The position numbers were made by a program, and so were the translations under genes. Shown here in pieces: positions 24,926-33,584 of a DNA stretch of 50,002 bases (position 1 is the first letter of the stretch; every line of letters starts with the position of its first letter). The stretch covers positions 1-50,002 of the forward strand of contig JAUVYV010000025.1 of NCBI GenBank assembly GCA_030602885.1, given 5' to 3'. The notes under the pieces are model-generated. The model saw only the letters and a program-made list of their open reading frames with translations, was not told where the DNA came from and did no database searches. The stretch is from Phycisphaerales bacterium. Lineage in GTDB: Bacteria; Planctomycetota; Phycisphaerae; Sedimentisphaerales; Anaerobacaceae.

Positions 24926-26566
24926 CTATTCGCGCCCGACATTGCCAAACGAATAAACGCTGACTTCGCCAGCTTCCTCGCCCAAACGCCAGGGCGTCTG
25001 CGCCTTCGAAAAATCGTTCACAAAAAGCTTAATATCACTGCTTCCATTGCCCGCTATATGCAGAAATTCGCCCGTACCGCTGGCCGCCATGCACCCGCGA
25101 ATGTTCGCTCCTGCAACGTTCTTCAGCACTACCGCCGGCTCATCCGAACCTAAATGCGCCTGCCTGCCCACAAAACCGTCAAGCGTCAGCCCCTCGACAT
25201 CCTCTAAATAAAGCGCACTTCGCCACTTTTCGGAATCGGGCTTACCCCACACGACCTCAACATCTTTTAGTGTCAGGTCCTCCAGGTATCTGCCCTCAAT
25301 CCCGTGCACCGCCTCTCTGAAGTACGCATCCGGCTCATCGGACATAAACAGCTTGACGTTTTCGAATCGAAGGCCCGTAAGGGGGCTTTGCGGATGCCCA
25401 TTGATTATGCTGGAGCCCTTGACATGCGCGATTACATCCTTTATCAGCATATTCTCAAATTTGCCTATCGTAGAATTCTCGTCGCGTTTTCCAATTTTGA
25501 AGTAAAACGCATCACCCTGTCCCCACCAGAACCAGTCGTGCCGATTGCATTCGATGGTGATATTACTGATGATTACATCGCTGACGGTTCCGCCGTCGAG
25601 AATCATAAATGCAAATGCGCGATGGCTGTTACGAATCACGCAGTTATCCATAACCACATGCTTAACGTCGCCGGCGATTTCATCGCCTATTTTGACCGCA
25701 GACGACGAGCTTGTCAGCCGGCAGTTCGTTATCGTTATGTTCTCGACCGGAACCGCTTTGCCGGTCCAGTCGCGACTCTTCAGCGAAATGCAGTCATCTC
25801 CCGTTTCGATTGTGCAGTTAGCTATCCGGGCATCGTAGCAGCCCATCAGGTCTATTCCGTCGCTGCACATACCCTTAACCAGGCTGCTGAATATACTCAC
25901 GCCGTCCACAACCAGGCGCTCACATCGCACATAAAGCGAGTTCCATACCGGGGCATATCTCAATGTCACCCCACGAACCTGAACATCTTTGCAGTCTCTG
26001 AGGTAAATGATGTTGTATGTGGGCCGAGTGAACTGCACAAAGGGCATTCCTTCGGCCTTGTCACGCTTTAGCGCATCGATGCGATACTGTATCTCGTTGT
26101 CGCGTTTTTCCGTGTAAGGCAGCCAGCGGTGTTCCGCCTGGCCGTCAAGAATACCGCGTCCTTCTATCGTGATGTTGACAAGATTTTCGCCGTATATAAT
26201 TCCGTTTCTGCCTCGCGGCCAGTCGTTGCTGTCCCTGCTGCCGTAAATCACAGCGCCGGCATCGACATACAGGCGAACATTACTTCGCATATTCAACTGC
26301 CCTGTTAAATACTCGCCGCGGCCCACATAGACCGTCCCGCCTCCGCCGGCGGCACAAGCGTCTATTGCTTTCTGTATCGCCGCCATTGTCTCTTTGCTGC
26401 TCTGTTGCTTTGACCCGGTGGCGCCGAAAGCCCTGACGTCGTAAATCGAGTCGTTCTTGAAAAGACCTGGGCCGCTTTGAGATTCTTGTTTCTCCGCGGC
26501 TGCGGATAAAGGAGCAACAACCATAAAACAAATGGCCGTAACCAGCACCGTTCTGGTAATAGTCAT
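24926..26566 (-). CDS. Exported GH28 polygalacturonase-like protein (copy 1)
   Basis: A 546-residue protein with a signal peptide (about 1-24, ending APLSAAAE). YDVRAFGATGSKQQSSKETMAAIQKAIDACAAGGGGTVYVGRGEYLTGQL is the N-cap of the right-handed beta helix. The GH28 active-site region keeps SDG (in CSDGIDLMGC) and the DD pair (GDDCISLKS), but the usual GHG is replaced by SSSSAVKIG, as in a bacterial GH28 subgroup. Probably acts on galacturonan or rhamnogalacturonan in the periplasm or outside. GGAG precedes ATG 26566; the longer frame to 26671 is not used. It forms a tandem pair with the next gene (40 bp gap), with near-identical C-terminal halves. Confidence 0.88.
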   Translation of the reverse strand: MTITRTVLVTAICFMVVAPLSAAAEKQESQSGPGLFKNDSIYDVRAFGATGSKQQSSKETMAAIQKAIDACAAGGGGTVYVGRGEYLTGQLNMRSNVRLYVDAGAVIYGSRDSNDWPRGRNGIIYGENLVNITIEGRGILDGQAEHRWLPYTEKRDNEIQYRIDALKRDKAEGMPFVQFTRPTYNIIYLRDCKDVQVRGVTLRYAPVWNSLYVRCERLVVDGVSIFSSLVKGMCSDGIDLMGCYDARIANCTIETGDDCISLKSRDWTGKAVPVENITITNCRLTSSSSAVKIGDEIAGDVKHVVMDNCVIRNSHRAFAFMILDGGTVSDVIISNITIECNRHDWFWWGQGDAFYFKIGKRDENSTIGKFENMLIKDVIAHVKGSSIINGHPQSPLTGLRFENVKLFMSDEPDAYFREAVHGIEGRYLEDLTLKDVEVVWGKPDSEKWRSALYLEDVEGLTLDGFVGRQAHLGSDEPAVVLKNVAGANIRGCMAASGTGEFLHIAGNGSSDIKLFVNDFSKAQTPWRLGEEAGEVSVYSFGNVGRE

Positions 26567-26606
26567 CTTCAGTCTCCTTTTTATTCCTAAGGACAAAATA
26601 TATGAC

Positions 26607-28241
26607 TTATTTACGCATTTTGTTGGCGGATGAATATGTGATGACCACCTCAGCTTTATCAGCCGGCCCATAGGCAGTCTCGGCGTCTAAGAAATCGTTG
26701 CCGGAGAGCCTGAAATCCTTATTCTTTTCACCTTCTATACGAAGAAACTGCCCCGTTCCTTTGGCGGCGATGCAGTTTCGGATGCGCGCCTTAGCTACAT
26801 TTTTGAGCACTACAGCAGGCTCTTCGGAATCGAGATGCGCCTGGCGACCGACAAAGCCGTCAAGCGTTAGGCCATCGACGTCTTCCAGGTAAAGTGCACT
26901 TTTCCATTTCTCCGAGCTTGGCTCGCCCCAGACAACTTCGACGTCTTTGAGTGTTAGGTCCTTGAAGTATCTGCCTTCAATGCCGTGAACAGCTTCTTTG
27001 AAGTAAGCTTTGGGGTCTTCCGACATGAAGAACTTGATGTTTTCGAATCTAATGCCGGTAAGTGGGCTTTCGGGATGCCCATTGATTATGCTGGAGCCTT
27101 TCACATGGGCGATAACGTCTTTAATGATTATATTTTCGAATTTACCGATTTTGGAATCTTCACGGCGTTTGGCGATTTTGAAGTAGAACGCATCGCCCTG
27201 TCCCCACCAGAACCAGTCGTGCCTCGTACACTCGATGGTGATATTGCTGACGATTACATCGCTGACCGTCCCGCCGTCCAGAATCATGAATGCAAATGCG
27301 CGATGGCTGTTGCGTATGACGCAGTTGTCTATAACAACATGCCTGACGTCAGCGTCGATTTCAGAACCTATCTTTACCGCCGACGAAGCGCTCGTCAGCC
27401 GGCAGTTTGTAATTGTGATGTTCTCACACACCCGGGGGTCGCCTCGCGAACTGCCGCTTTTGACCGATATGCAGTCGTCACCGGTCACAATAGTACAGTT
27501 CGAGATGCGAACATCCTTGCAGCCGTTGGGGTTTATCCCGTCGCTGTTGACCCCTTGGACGAGACTGCTGTACACATAAACTCCGTCAACTACAACTCTC
27601 TCGCAGCCCAGGAAATGAACACACCAGACCGGTGAGTTCATAAGTGTAACACCTGTTATACGCACATCGGTGCAGTTACGCAGATAAACAATGTTGTAAG
27701 TAGGCCGGGTCCATTTCCAAAAAGGCATTCTTTCCGGCTTATCTCTTTTCAGAGCATCGATGCGATATTGTATCTCGTTGTCCGACTTTTCCGTATATGG
27801 AAATTGCGCGTGTTCGGCGTTGCCATCGACCGTACCTCTGCCTTCGATAGTGACATTGACCAGGTCCTGGCCGTACAGAATTGCGCGTTGGCCTCTGCCC
27901 CAGTCGTTGCTGTCCCTGCTGCCGTAAATCGTAGCGCCCGCCTCCACATAAAATCGAACGTGACTCCTCAGATCGATTCGTCCCGTCGTATATTCGCCCG
28001 GCGGCACATACACCATCCCGCCGCCTGCCTCTGCGCATGCATCTATCGCTTTTTGAATGGCTGTCTGGCTGTTATCGCTTTTGCGACCGCTTGCTCCATA
28101 GTCCTTCACATTAAAAACCGCACCGCCTGCATTATTCCCGCTTTGCGGAGGCACATTTGACGGCTGTTTATCGCACGATGCCAGAAACAGGGTGCTTGCC
28201 AGAAAAAGATTGACGCCGACTACTTTCAAATTAGCTGCCAT
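26607..28241 (-). CDS. GH28 polygalacturonase-like lipoprotein (copy 2)
   Basis: A 544-residue protein closely related to copy 1. The N-terminus is a lipoprotein signal with lipobox LASC (20-23), unlike the plain signal peptide of copy 1, so the two are probably placed differently: one soluble, one lipid-anchored. VFNVKDYGASGRKSDNSQTAIQKAIDACAEAGGGMVYVPPGEY starts the beta helix; NSDG and GDDCISVKSG carry the catalytic aspartates; SASSAVKIGSEI replaces the GHG motif. AGGTGA precedes ATG 28241. It is 50 bp after the ADP-ribosylglycohydrolase-like gene, so an operon is likely. Confidence 0.88.
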   Translation of the reverse strand: MAANLKVVGVNLFLASTLFLASCDKQPSNVPPQSGNNAGGAVFNVKDYGASGRKSDNSQTAIQKAIDACAEAGGGMVYVPPGEYTTGRIDLRSHVRFYVEAGATIYGSRDSNDWGRGQRAILYGQDLVNVTIEGRGTVDGNAEHAQFPYTEKSDNEIQYRIDALKRDKPERMPFWKWTRPTYNIVYLRNCTDVRITGVTLMNSPVWCVHFLGCERVVVDGVYVYSSLVQGVNSDGINPNGCKDVRISNCTIVTGDDCISVKSGSSRGDPRVCENITITNCRLTSASSAVKIGSEIDADVRHVVIDNCVIRNSHRAFAFMILDGGTVSDVIVSNITIECTRHDWFWWGQGDAFYFKIAKRREDSKIGKFENIIIKDVIAHVKGSSIINGHPESPLTGIRFENIKFFMSEDPKAYFKEAVHGIEGRYFKDLTLKDVEVVWGEPSSEKWKSALYLEDVDGLTLDGFVGRQAHLDSEEPAVVLKNVAKARIRNCIAAKGTGQFLRIEGEKNKDFRLSGNDFLDAETAYGPADKAEVVITYSSANKMRK

Positions 28242-28291
28242 GTGTCACCTCATCTGTGATCATTAGCATTATCAATTATTCTGTCGCGTTA

Positions 28292-29878
28292 TCAATTGTT
28301 GTACATGCGTTTCTCTTTTCTTAATTTCCGGGCTTTTTCCATGATGGACTCGCTCCATAATGGGCCTTCGGTCCACACTATTTCTTGATCCAACTCACGC
28401 GTTGTTTTTGGCCTGAAGCCCAGGTTCTTAAACTTTTCCTCAAGCTTTTCTCTGCCCGGAAACATAGCCGTATGAAATACATTTTGCATAACCTTCCAGT
28501 ACTCGCCGAGAGCGTCTTTTGCCTGCCGCCATTTCTTTGGGTGCTGTTTCTCATAGACTTGGGCCAGGTCGAGGCACACTGCTAAATAAGCACTCCTTGC
28601 CCTCACCTGCTGGTCGTCGCTGCGCAGAATCCCTTCTTCAATCTCGCCGCGATACCGTTCCGTCAATTGCCTTGTCTGCTCCTCGATGTTGGGTAGCGGC
28701 TGAACATTGCCCGGTTGCTCGGCCGCAATCCGGTAGCAGGGCACACTATCTACAGCAACCTTCTTACCTCCCCCTTCAGCGATGACCTTCTCTGCCAGAT
28801 AGACAAGCCTGTCTGCAAAGCTTGTGATCGTCTCGTCGGCCGGCATGTTGTCGCGTGTCGTATTCTTGTACCTGTCAACAATCTGCCATCCCTGGCTCAT
28901 CATCCATTTATATCCCTTTGTCACGCCGACTATCGTACCTGCAGTCGCCGCAACATTATCTGCGTCCCAGCCGAAGTTAAACGCCATCCTCAGCGTCTCT
29001 GCAAAATCCCCGTCGCCATATAGCAGGGCGCCTATGACTGCACCGGTGTTCAGCTCATGCCCGTTCTTGTCACGCATCCCGCCCGCCGCCTGAGTGTACT
29101 TGTCACGAAGCGACCTCCGTGTCGCCCTCCAGTCGTCGGGATACTCCCGGTGCCAGGCCCTTACGTCTTTCATGATGGTCAGAATCGTGCTTTTGCTGTC
29201 CAGCGAAGCCGCGCCCGCATCCAGAATCTTCTCGATATCATTCTCCTCGAACGCCACGGCAATCATCGTCGTAAACAACTGTGTTGTCTGAGCGGGCTCA
29301 TAGTCGATTGCCACTGTTGTATAGTTCAGACCAATCTTCGCTGCCGTTTGCGGCATCGCAGGAGCAAGCAAACCAAACGTCTCACACAGAAACTGTCCGG
29401 ATATATTGAACTCCGCCCACGGATTCAATACCAGCTTACCCGTATAAGGAGGCTTGATGCCAAGGTCCATCAGGTGCCTCGCAAATCGGTTCGAGCACCA
29501 TATCCTCTCGTTGATCCTCTCCTGCCACAGCTCCGCAATCTTCTCCGAGGACAAATAAATGTTGTTTTCCTTCTGCATGACATAGATATAGACCCACTCG
29601 AAATCTGTATCGTCGTCCGTGCGGGCTCCCTCGGCAAGTCCGGGCGTGTACCCGGTCACATCTCCCGGCTCATCGATGTACCGCATCTCGTGTGGAATAC
29701 CATTTAGGTTCCCGAGAATCTGTCCCAACAGCCCGCCGCGAATCTTATCGACAACCACATCGACGGCAATTTCGGTATAATTATCCGCAGAGGCCTTTGC
29801 TGACGGGGTGGTGCAGACGCATGTCATCAGTAAAACTGAAACAATAGTTAGTGTTCTAAGCGATTTCTTATAATACAT
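28292..29878 (-). CDS. Exported ADP-ribosylglycohydrolase-family protein
   Basis: A 528-residue protein with a signal peptide (about 1-30, ending TTPSAKASA). The catalytic domain shows the DraG-type metal sites: KIRGGLLGQILGNLNGIPHE, GARTDDDTDFEW (about 83-94) and FNFGWDADNVAATAGTIVG (about 300). The last 150 residues are helical with no known motif. DraG/ARH enzymes normally remove ADP-ribose from proteins in the cytosol, but exported members next to glycosidases are likely to act on sugars instead; this is inference from context. It is the first gene of the run that continues with both GH28 genes. Confidence 0.85.
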   Translation of the reverse strand: MYYKKSLRTLTIVSVLLMTCVCTTPSAKASADNYTEIAVDVVVDKIRGGLLGQILGNLNGIPHEMRYIDEPGDVTGYTPGLAEGARTDDDTDFEWVYIYVMQKENNIYLSSEKIAELWQERINERIWCSNRFARHLMDLGIKPPYTGKLVLNPWAEFNISGQFLCETFGLLAPAMPQTAAKIGLNYTTVAIDYEPAQTTQLFTTMIAVAFEENDIEKILDAGAASLDSKSTILTIMKDVRAWHREYPDDWRATRRSLRDKYTQAAGGMRDKNGHELNTGAVIGALLYGDGDFAETLRMAFNFGWDADNVAATAGTIVGVTKGYKWMMSQGWQIVDRYKNTTRDNMPADETITSFADRLVYLAEKVIAEGGGKKVAVDSVPCYRIAAEQPGNVQPLPNIEEQTRQLTERYRGEIEEGILRSDDQQVRARSAYLAVCLDLAQVYEKQHPKKWRQAKDALGEYWKVMQNVFHTAMFPGREKLEEKFKNLGFRPKTTRELDQEIVWTEGPLWSESIMEKARKLRKEKRMYNN

Positions 29879-30018
29879 TTCTGACCCTATCTTGATTTTT
29901 ACAAAAGGCCAAAAGCTACCGCCTGCCTGTATGGGTAGGTAAATACTGAGGGTATAATGTTACCAGAAACCGGAGTGAGATGTCAACCTGTTGTCCGCAG
30001 CTACCCCAGGCAGCCTGT

Positions 30019-31386
30019 TTACAGCCGCCACGGACTCCGCATAGGCCGCGTCAGCATCCGGTTGGCCTGCTCGTCCCCGATAAACTGCTCCTTCACCGGG
30101 TCCCACTGCAGCTTTCGGCTAAGCCGAATCGCTATATCGCTCAAATGGCAGAGGGTATCGCTGCGCACAGCCGTCTCAACCGGACAAATAGTCTTGGCCC
30201 TGCTCTTTACACAGTCGAGAAAATTCCTGCGGTGGTCATTGCTCTTGTACAACCGATCCTCGTCAGGCCCGAACACCGTTCTCAACAGCCCCTTCGGCTC
30301 GGCATCGATATAACCCCGGCCCACAAGCACCCAGCCCTCGCTCCCCTCAAAAAGAACTCCGCAGCCCGGCCAGTTCAGCGACTTCGATCGAAACTGCCAG
30401 GCCCGATCCATGGCCGTCTCCGTATCCATATAAACCAGTCTCACGCCGTTTCCATATTTAATCTTAACATCCCATTCCACGAACGTATCCGCCAGCCCAT
30501 CCTCAGGAAGAACCCCGGTCCCCTCAACCTCAACAGGGCCTGTATGGTCGGTGCCGTTGCCCCATTGGGCAATATCAACATGATGAATGCCATAAGCCCC
30601 GCTGATCCCCCCAAGCGAATAATCGTAGATGTGCGTCCACATCCCATCCGTCCCCATCGCACGCGATGCGCACCGCTCGTAACTATACGGTGCCCACGGC
30701 GCAGGCCCAAGCCACATATCGTAATCAAATTCCTTCTTGGCCGGCACTGGCTCATTGGGCTGATTCGCAAATGCAATGCTGTGAAGCGACCCTATCATAA
30801 TCGTATGCAGCCGGCCGAGCCTGCCGTTTCGAGCAAGCTCGCAGGCCTGGCGAAACTTATTGTCGCTTCTCTGCTGCGTCCCGAACTGGAACACCACCCC
30901 CGCCCGCTGCACCGCCTCGCGCACCGCCTTTACCGCAGCGAAATTTACATCCGCCGGCTTCTCGCAATACATACTCTTGCCCTGCCTGGCCGCCTCGATT
31001 CCTATCAGCCCGTGCCAGTGCTCCGGCGTCACCACCGTAACCGCATCTATATCCTCCCGCGCAAGAAGCTCGCGAAAATCATTGTACGCCGTCACGTCCC
31101 TGTTGCCGAACCTCCCGGCCAGCCAGTCCCTCGCACGACGCCGAAAAAGCTCGCGAACATCGCACACCGCCGCCACCTGTACGTCATCGTAGCCGGCGAA
31201 CCTAAGAAGATGCCCGCCACCCATACTCCCCACCCCGATAAACCCCATCACTATCCGCTCGCTCGGCGCAACAGAGCCGAACTTGCCCAGCGCAGCCGGG
31301 CTTACCACATAAGGAAACCAAACCGCACCGGCCGCCCCGGCAGACCGCCTCAGAAACTCTCGTCGACTAATCCGCTTACTTGACAT
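30019..31386 (-). CDS. Tat-exported Gfo/Idh/MocA oxidoreductase (tandem copy 1)
   Basis: A 455-residue NAD(P)-dependent dehydrogenase family protein. SRREFLRR followed by a hydrophobic stretch (about 7-35) is a twin-arginine signal, so it is exported folded with bound cofactor. VMGFIGVGSMGGGHLLRFAGY is the Rossmann glycine motif, and VVTPEHWHGLIGIEAARQGKSMYCEKP contains the EKP catalytic motif. HHVDIAQWG in the C-terminal half is typical of exported planctomycete members. Likely acts on a free sugar or sugar derivative in the periplasm. ATG 31386 is used, with GAGG upstream. Its N-terminal half is nearly identical to that of the next gene. Confidence 0.92.
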   Translation of the reverse strand: MSSKRISRREFLRRSAGAAGAVWFPYVVSPAALGKFGSVAPSERIVMGFIGVGSMGGGHLLRFAGYDDVQVAAVCDVRELFRRRARDWLAGRFGNRDVTAYNDFRELLAREDIDAVTVVTPEHWHGLIGIEAARQGKSMYCEKPADVNFAAVKAVREAVQRAGVVFQFGTQQRSDNKFRQACELARNGRLGRLHTIMIGSLHSIAFANQPNEPVPAKKEFDYDMWLGPAPWAPYSYERCASRAMGTDGMWTHIYDYSLGGISGAYGIHHVDIAQWGNGTDHTGPVEVEGTGVLPEDGLADTFVEWDVKIKYGNGVRLVYMDTETAMDRAWQFRSKSLNWPGCGVLFEGSEGWVLVGRGYIDAEPKGLLRTVFGPDEDRLYKSNDHRRNFLDCVKSRAKTICPVETAVRSDTLCHLSDIAIRLSRKLQWDPVKEQFIGDEQANRMLTRPMRSPWRL

Positions 31387-31520
31387 CGCCAAACCTCTTT
31401 ACAAGTTCAATTCTCATCTTCCCGTCATCTCTGCATTCGAATGCCCCTATTTCCATTTCACGCTCAGCTCGGCCCAGCTTTCTTCCGTTTCGCTCGCCTG
31501 ACCAAGGCCCGCCGGACATG

Positions 31521-32879
31521 TCACAGGTGCCATGGACTTCGCAAAGGCCGAGTCAACATCCGATTCGCCTCATCATCACCGACGAATCCCTCTCTTACAG
31601 GGTCCCACTTTAATTTCCGACCCAATCGCATCGCAATATCATCCAGATGACAGATCGTATCATTCCGAACCGCCGACTCAACCGGGCATATCGTTTCTTC
31701 CTTGCTCTTGACGCAGTCGAGGAAATTCCTCTGATGATTATTGCTCCGATACAATTGAATCTCATCAGGCCCAATGACTTCTCTCAGCAGCGACTCCGGC
31801 TCTGTCGCGATGAGCTCCCTGCATACGAACACCCACCCATTGCTGCCCAAAAACAGTATCCCATTGCCCCAGTGCAGCTCGAATTGTTTTGCCTGCTCCA
31901 GCGCTGTCATCCTGTCCATGTGAATCATTGTTACCCCGTTGGCGTACTTGTGCTTCACCTCCCAGGAAATCGCACAGTCTGCCAGACCATCCTCTGGAAA
32001 TGTTCCCGTCCCCTCAACCTCGATAGGTCCCGTATCGTCCGTCCCGTTGCCCCACTGAGCGATATCAACATGATGTATCCCCCAGGCCCCGCTTAAGCCC
32101 CCAAGCGAATAATCGTATATGTGCGTCCACCAGCCCTTCGTCCGCATCGCCCGCGACGCACATCTCTCGTAACTGTACGGCGACCACTTCGCAGGCCCCA
32201 ACCACATATCATAGTCAAACTCCTCTTTCGGCGGCGTCGGCTCGCTCGGCTGATTCTCACAGGGCCCGCTCGGCAGCGACCCCACCATAATCGTACGCAC
32301 CTTCCCTATCCGCCCATTGCGAACAAGCTCGCACGCCTGACGAAACCTCACGTCGCTTCTCTGCTGCGTCCCGAACTGAAAGGTAACCCCCGCCTCGTTC
32401 ACCGCCTCCCGCAACGCCTTGCCCGCTGCTACGTGAACGTCCAGCGGCTTCTCATAATACATGCTCTTACCCTGCCTGGCCGCCTCTATCCCTATCAGCC
32501 CATGCCAGTGCTCAGGCGTCACCACCGTAACCGCATCTATATCCTCCCGCGCAAGTAGCTCGCGAAAATCATTGTACGCCGTCACATCCCTGTTGCCGAA
32601 CCTCCTGGCCAGCCAGTCCTTTGCACGCTGGCGAAAAAACTCCCGAACGTCGCACACCGCCGCCACCTGTACGTCATCGTAGCCGGCAAACCGAAGCAGA
32701 TGCCCGCCCCCCATACTCCCCACACCGATAAAACCCATCACTATCCGCTCACTCGCCGCAACAGCCCCGCCCTTGCCCAGCGCAGCCGCACTAACCACGT
32801 ATGGAAACCCAACAACCCCCGCCGCCGCTCCCGCTGCCCGCCCCAGAAACCCACGCCTCGACAACTTATCCTTCTGCAT
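31521..32879 (-). CDS. Tat-exported Gfo/Idh/MocA oxidoreductase (tandem copy 2)
   Basis: A 452-residue paralogue of the downstream gene. Tat signal SRRGFLGR with an alanine-rich hydrophobic segment; MGFIGVGSMGGGHLLRFAGY Rossmann motif; EKP motif in the form SMYYEKP (copy 1 has CEKP); IHHVDIAQWGNGTDDTG. Sequence from the Rossmann motif to EKP, about 125 residues, differs from copy 1 at only a few positions, while the C-terminal substrate domain has diverged more. This points to duplication followed by new substrate use, or gene conversion of the first half. ATG 32879 has AAGG upstream. The copies are 134 bp apart. Confidence 0.92.
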   Translation of the reverse strand: MQKDKLSRRGFLGRAAGAAAGVVGFPYVVSAAALGKGGAVAASERIVMGFIGVGSMGGGHLLRFAGYDDVQVAAVCDVREFFRQRAKDWLARRFGNRDVTAYNDFRELLAREDIDAVTVVTPEHWHGLIGIEAARQGKSMYYEKPLDVHVAAGKALREAVNEAGVTFQFGTQQRSDVRFRQACELVRNGRIGKVRTIMVGSLPSGPCENQPSEPTPPKEEFDYDMWLGPAKWSPYSYERCASRAMRTKGWWTHIYDYSLGGLSGAWGIHHVDIAQWGNGTDDTGPIEVEGTGTFPEDGLADCAISWEVKHKYANGVTMIHMDRMTALEQAKQFELHWGNGILFLGSNGWVFVCRELIATEPESLLREVIGPDEIQLYRSNNHQRNFLDCVKSKEETICPVESAVRNDTICHLDDIAMRLGRKLKWDPVREGFVGDDEANRMLTRPLRSPWHL

Positions 32880-32903
32880 AATCTACCTTACATCTTAGAA
32901 TGA

Positions 32904-33074
32904 CAAAACACAACCCCCTCCATTATACCGCTACACACCGATTTGTCCACCTTTACCGACACCCCCTGCACCAACGACACATTCACCTCCACCGGCGCCG
33001 AACTGACATCCGCCGGCATCGAGTTTGATTTGCCCAAAAACCCCTCCCGGGTACTGCTCTACAGGAGAAAGTAG
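32904..33074 (+). pseudogene. Possible plus-strand C-terminal gene fragment
   Basis: After a TGA at 32901 the plus frame is open for 56 codons to TAG 33072-33074. It reads like the beta-rich end of an enzyme: STFTDTPCTNDTFTSTGAEL, then SAGIEFDLPKNPSRVLLYRRK. Only the last 45 or so residues look natural; no start exists. It could be the remnant of a glycoside hydrolase C-terminal beta-sandwich. It is the only gene-like plus-strand sequence right of 9.5 kb. Low confidence. Confidence 0.3.
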
Positions 33075-33166
33075 CTCCCCTCTATCACCCGGCCGAAAGT
33101 AATCGCGGCAATTCGCTTCCTCGTTCAACACTCGAACCTATTTTGCCCTGCATTTCGTTCGCAGGG

Positions 33167-33190
33167 CCTGTCCTGAGCAACGTCGAAGGG
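33167..33190. repeat. Dispersed repeat (CCTGTCCTGAGC-type)
   Basis: CCTGTCCTGAGC, three bases, then GTCGAAGGG. This motif is met as a dispersed intergenic repeat in many bacterial genomes. It overlaps the end of the orphan PEP-CTERM tail at 33180-33227, a possible break point. Confidence 0.5.
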
Positions 33191-33227
33191 CCAAACCGCC
33201 GAAGCCGAGCAGCAAAAGCGTGCCCGG
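33180..33227 (-). pseudogene. Orphan PEP-CTERM tail (a)
   Basis: Directly after the TAA of the dockerin-like fragment, and in the same frame, the minus strand reads PGTLLLLGFGGLALRR: a PEP-CTERM hydrophobic segment with its arginine end but no protein in front. The sequence then runs into a dispersed repeat. Confidence 0.6.
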
Positions 33228-33584
33228 TTATTCCTCTACAATGCTTGCTCGCAGCCAGTTTTCAGCGATTATCGCAAAATCAATACTATTGACCACGCCA
33301 TCACCGTTAATATCCGCCTTGTTGCGAAACCTGTGCCTGCCCTTAATCAATATACAGTCGGCCCCCTCAATAGGCGCCTCAAAGGGTATCGGGTCAAATA
33401 AAACGCCGGTAAGCGTAAGTACCCGCACATCACCATCGTTGACGTCACCAATGGCCTCTACAATTCTTTGAGTCTTGAATTTCAGCGTAAGGTCAAGGAA
33501 ACCATCGGGGCCGTCTTTGGTACATTCGCACTCCTCCGCATCCGTTCTGCCACTTTGCCCGTGGTTGGGGGATTTTAACGCAAA
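33228..33584 (-). pseudogene. Truncated C-terminus of a dockerin-like / EF-hand secreted protein
   Basis: The frame is open for 118 codons after the TAA at 33585-33587 but has no start. It reads PDGFLDLTLKFKTQRIVEAI, GDVNDGDVRVLTLTGVL, GADCILIKG and ends with ADINGDGVVNSIDFAIIAENWL, a dockerin-type calcium loop, then TAA. DGFxDLTLKFxTQ plus GDVxDGDVxVLxLTG is a known C-terminal module of secreted planctomycete proteins. The upstream body of the gene is gone. A GTG at 33428 could start only the last 66 residues. Confidence 0.65.

Noticed and set aside
25304-26071. 255-codon plus-strand ORF
   Set aside because: Antisense to GH28 copy 1; a similar shadow appears over copy 2, as expected from homologous coding sequence.
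29980-31383. 467-codon plus-strand ORF
   Set aside because: It is antisense to the Tat-exported oxidoreductase, arginine/proline-rich, and matches the shadow expected from GC-biased codons. The minus-strand protein is a clear family member.
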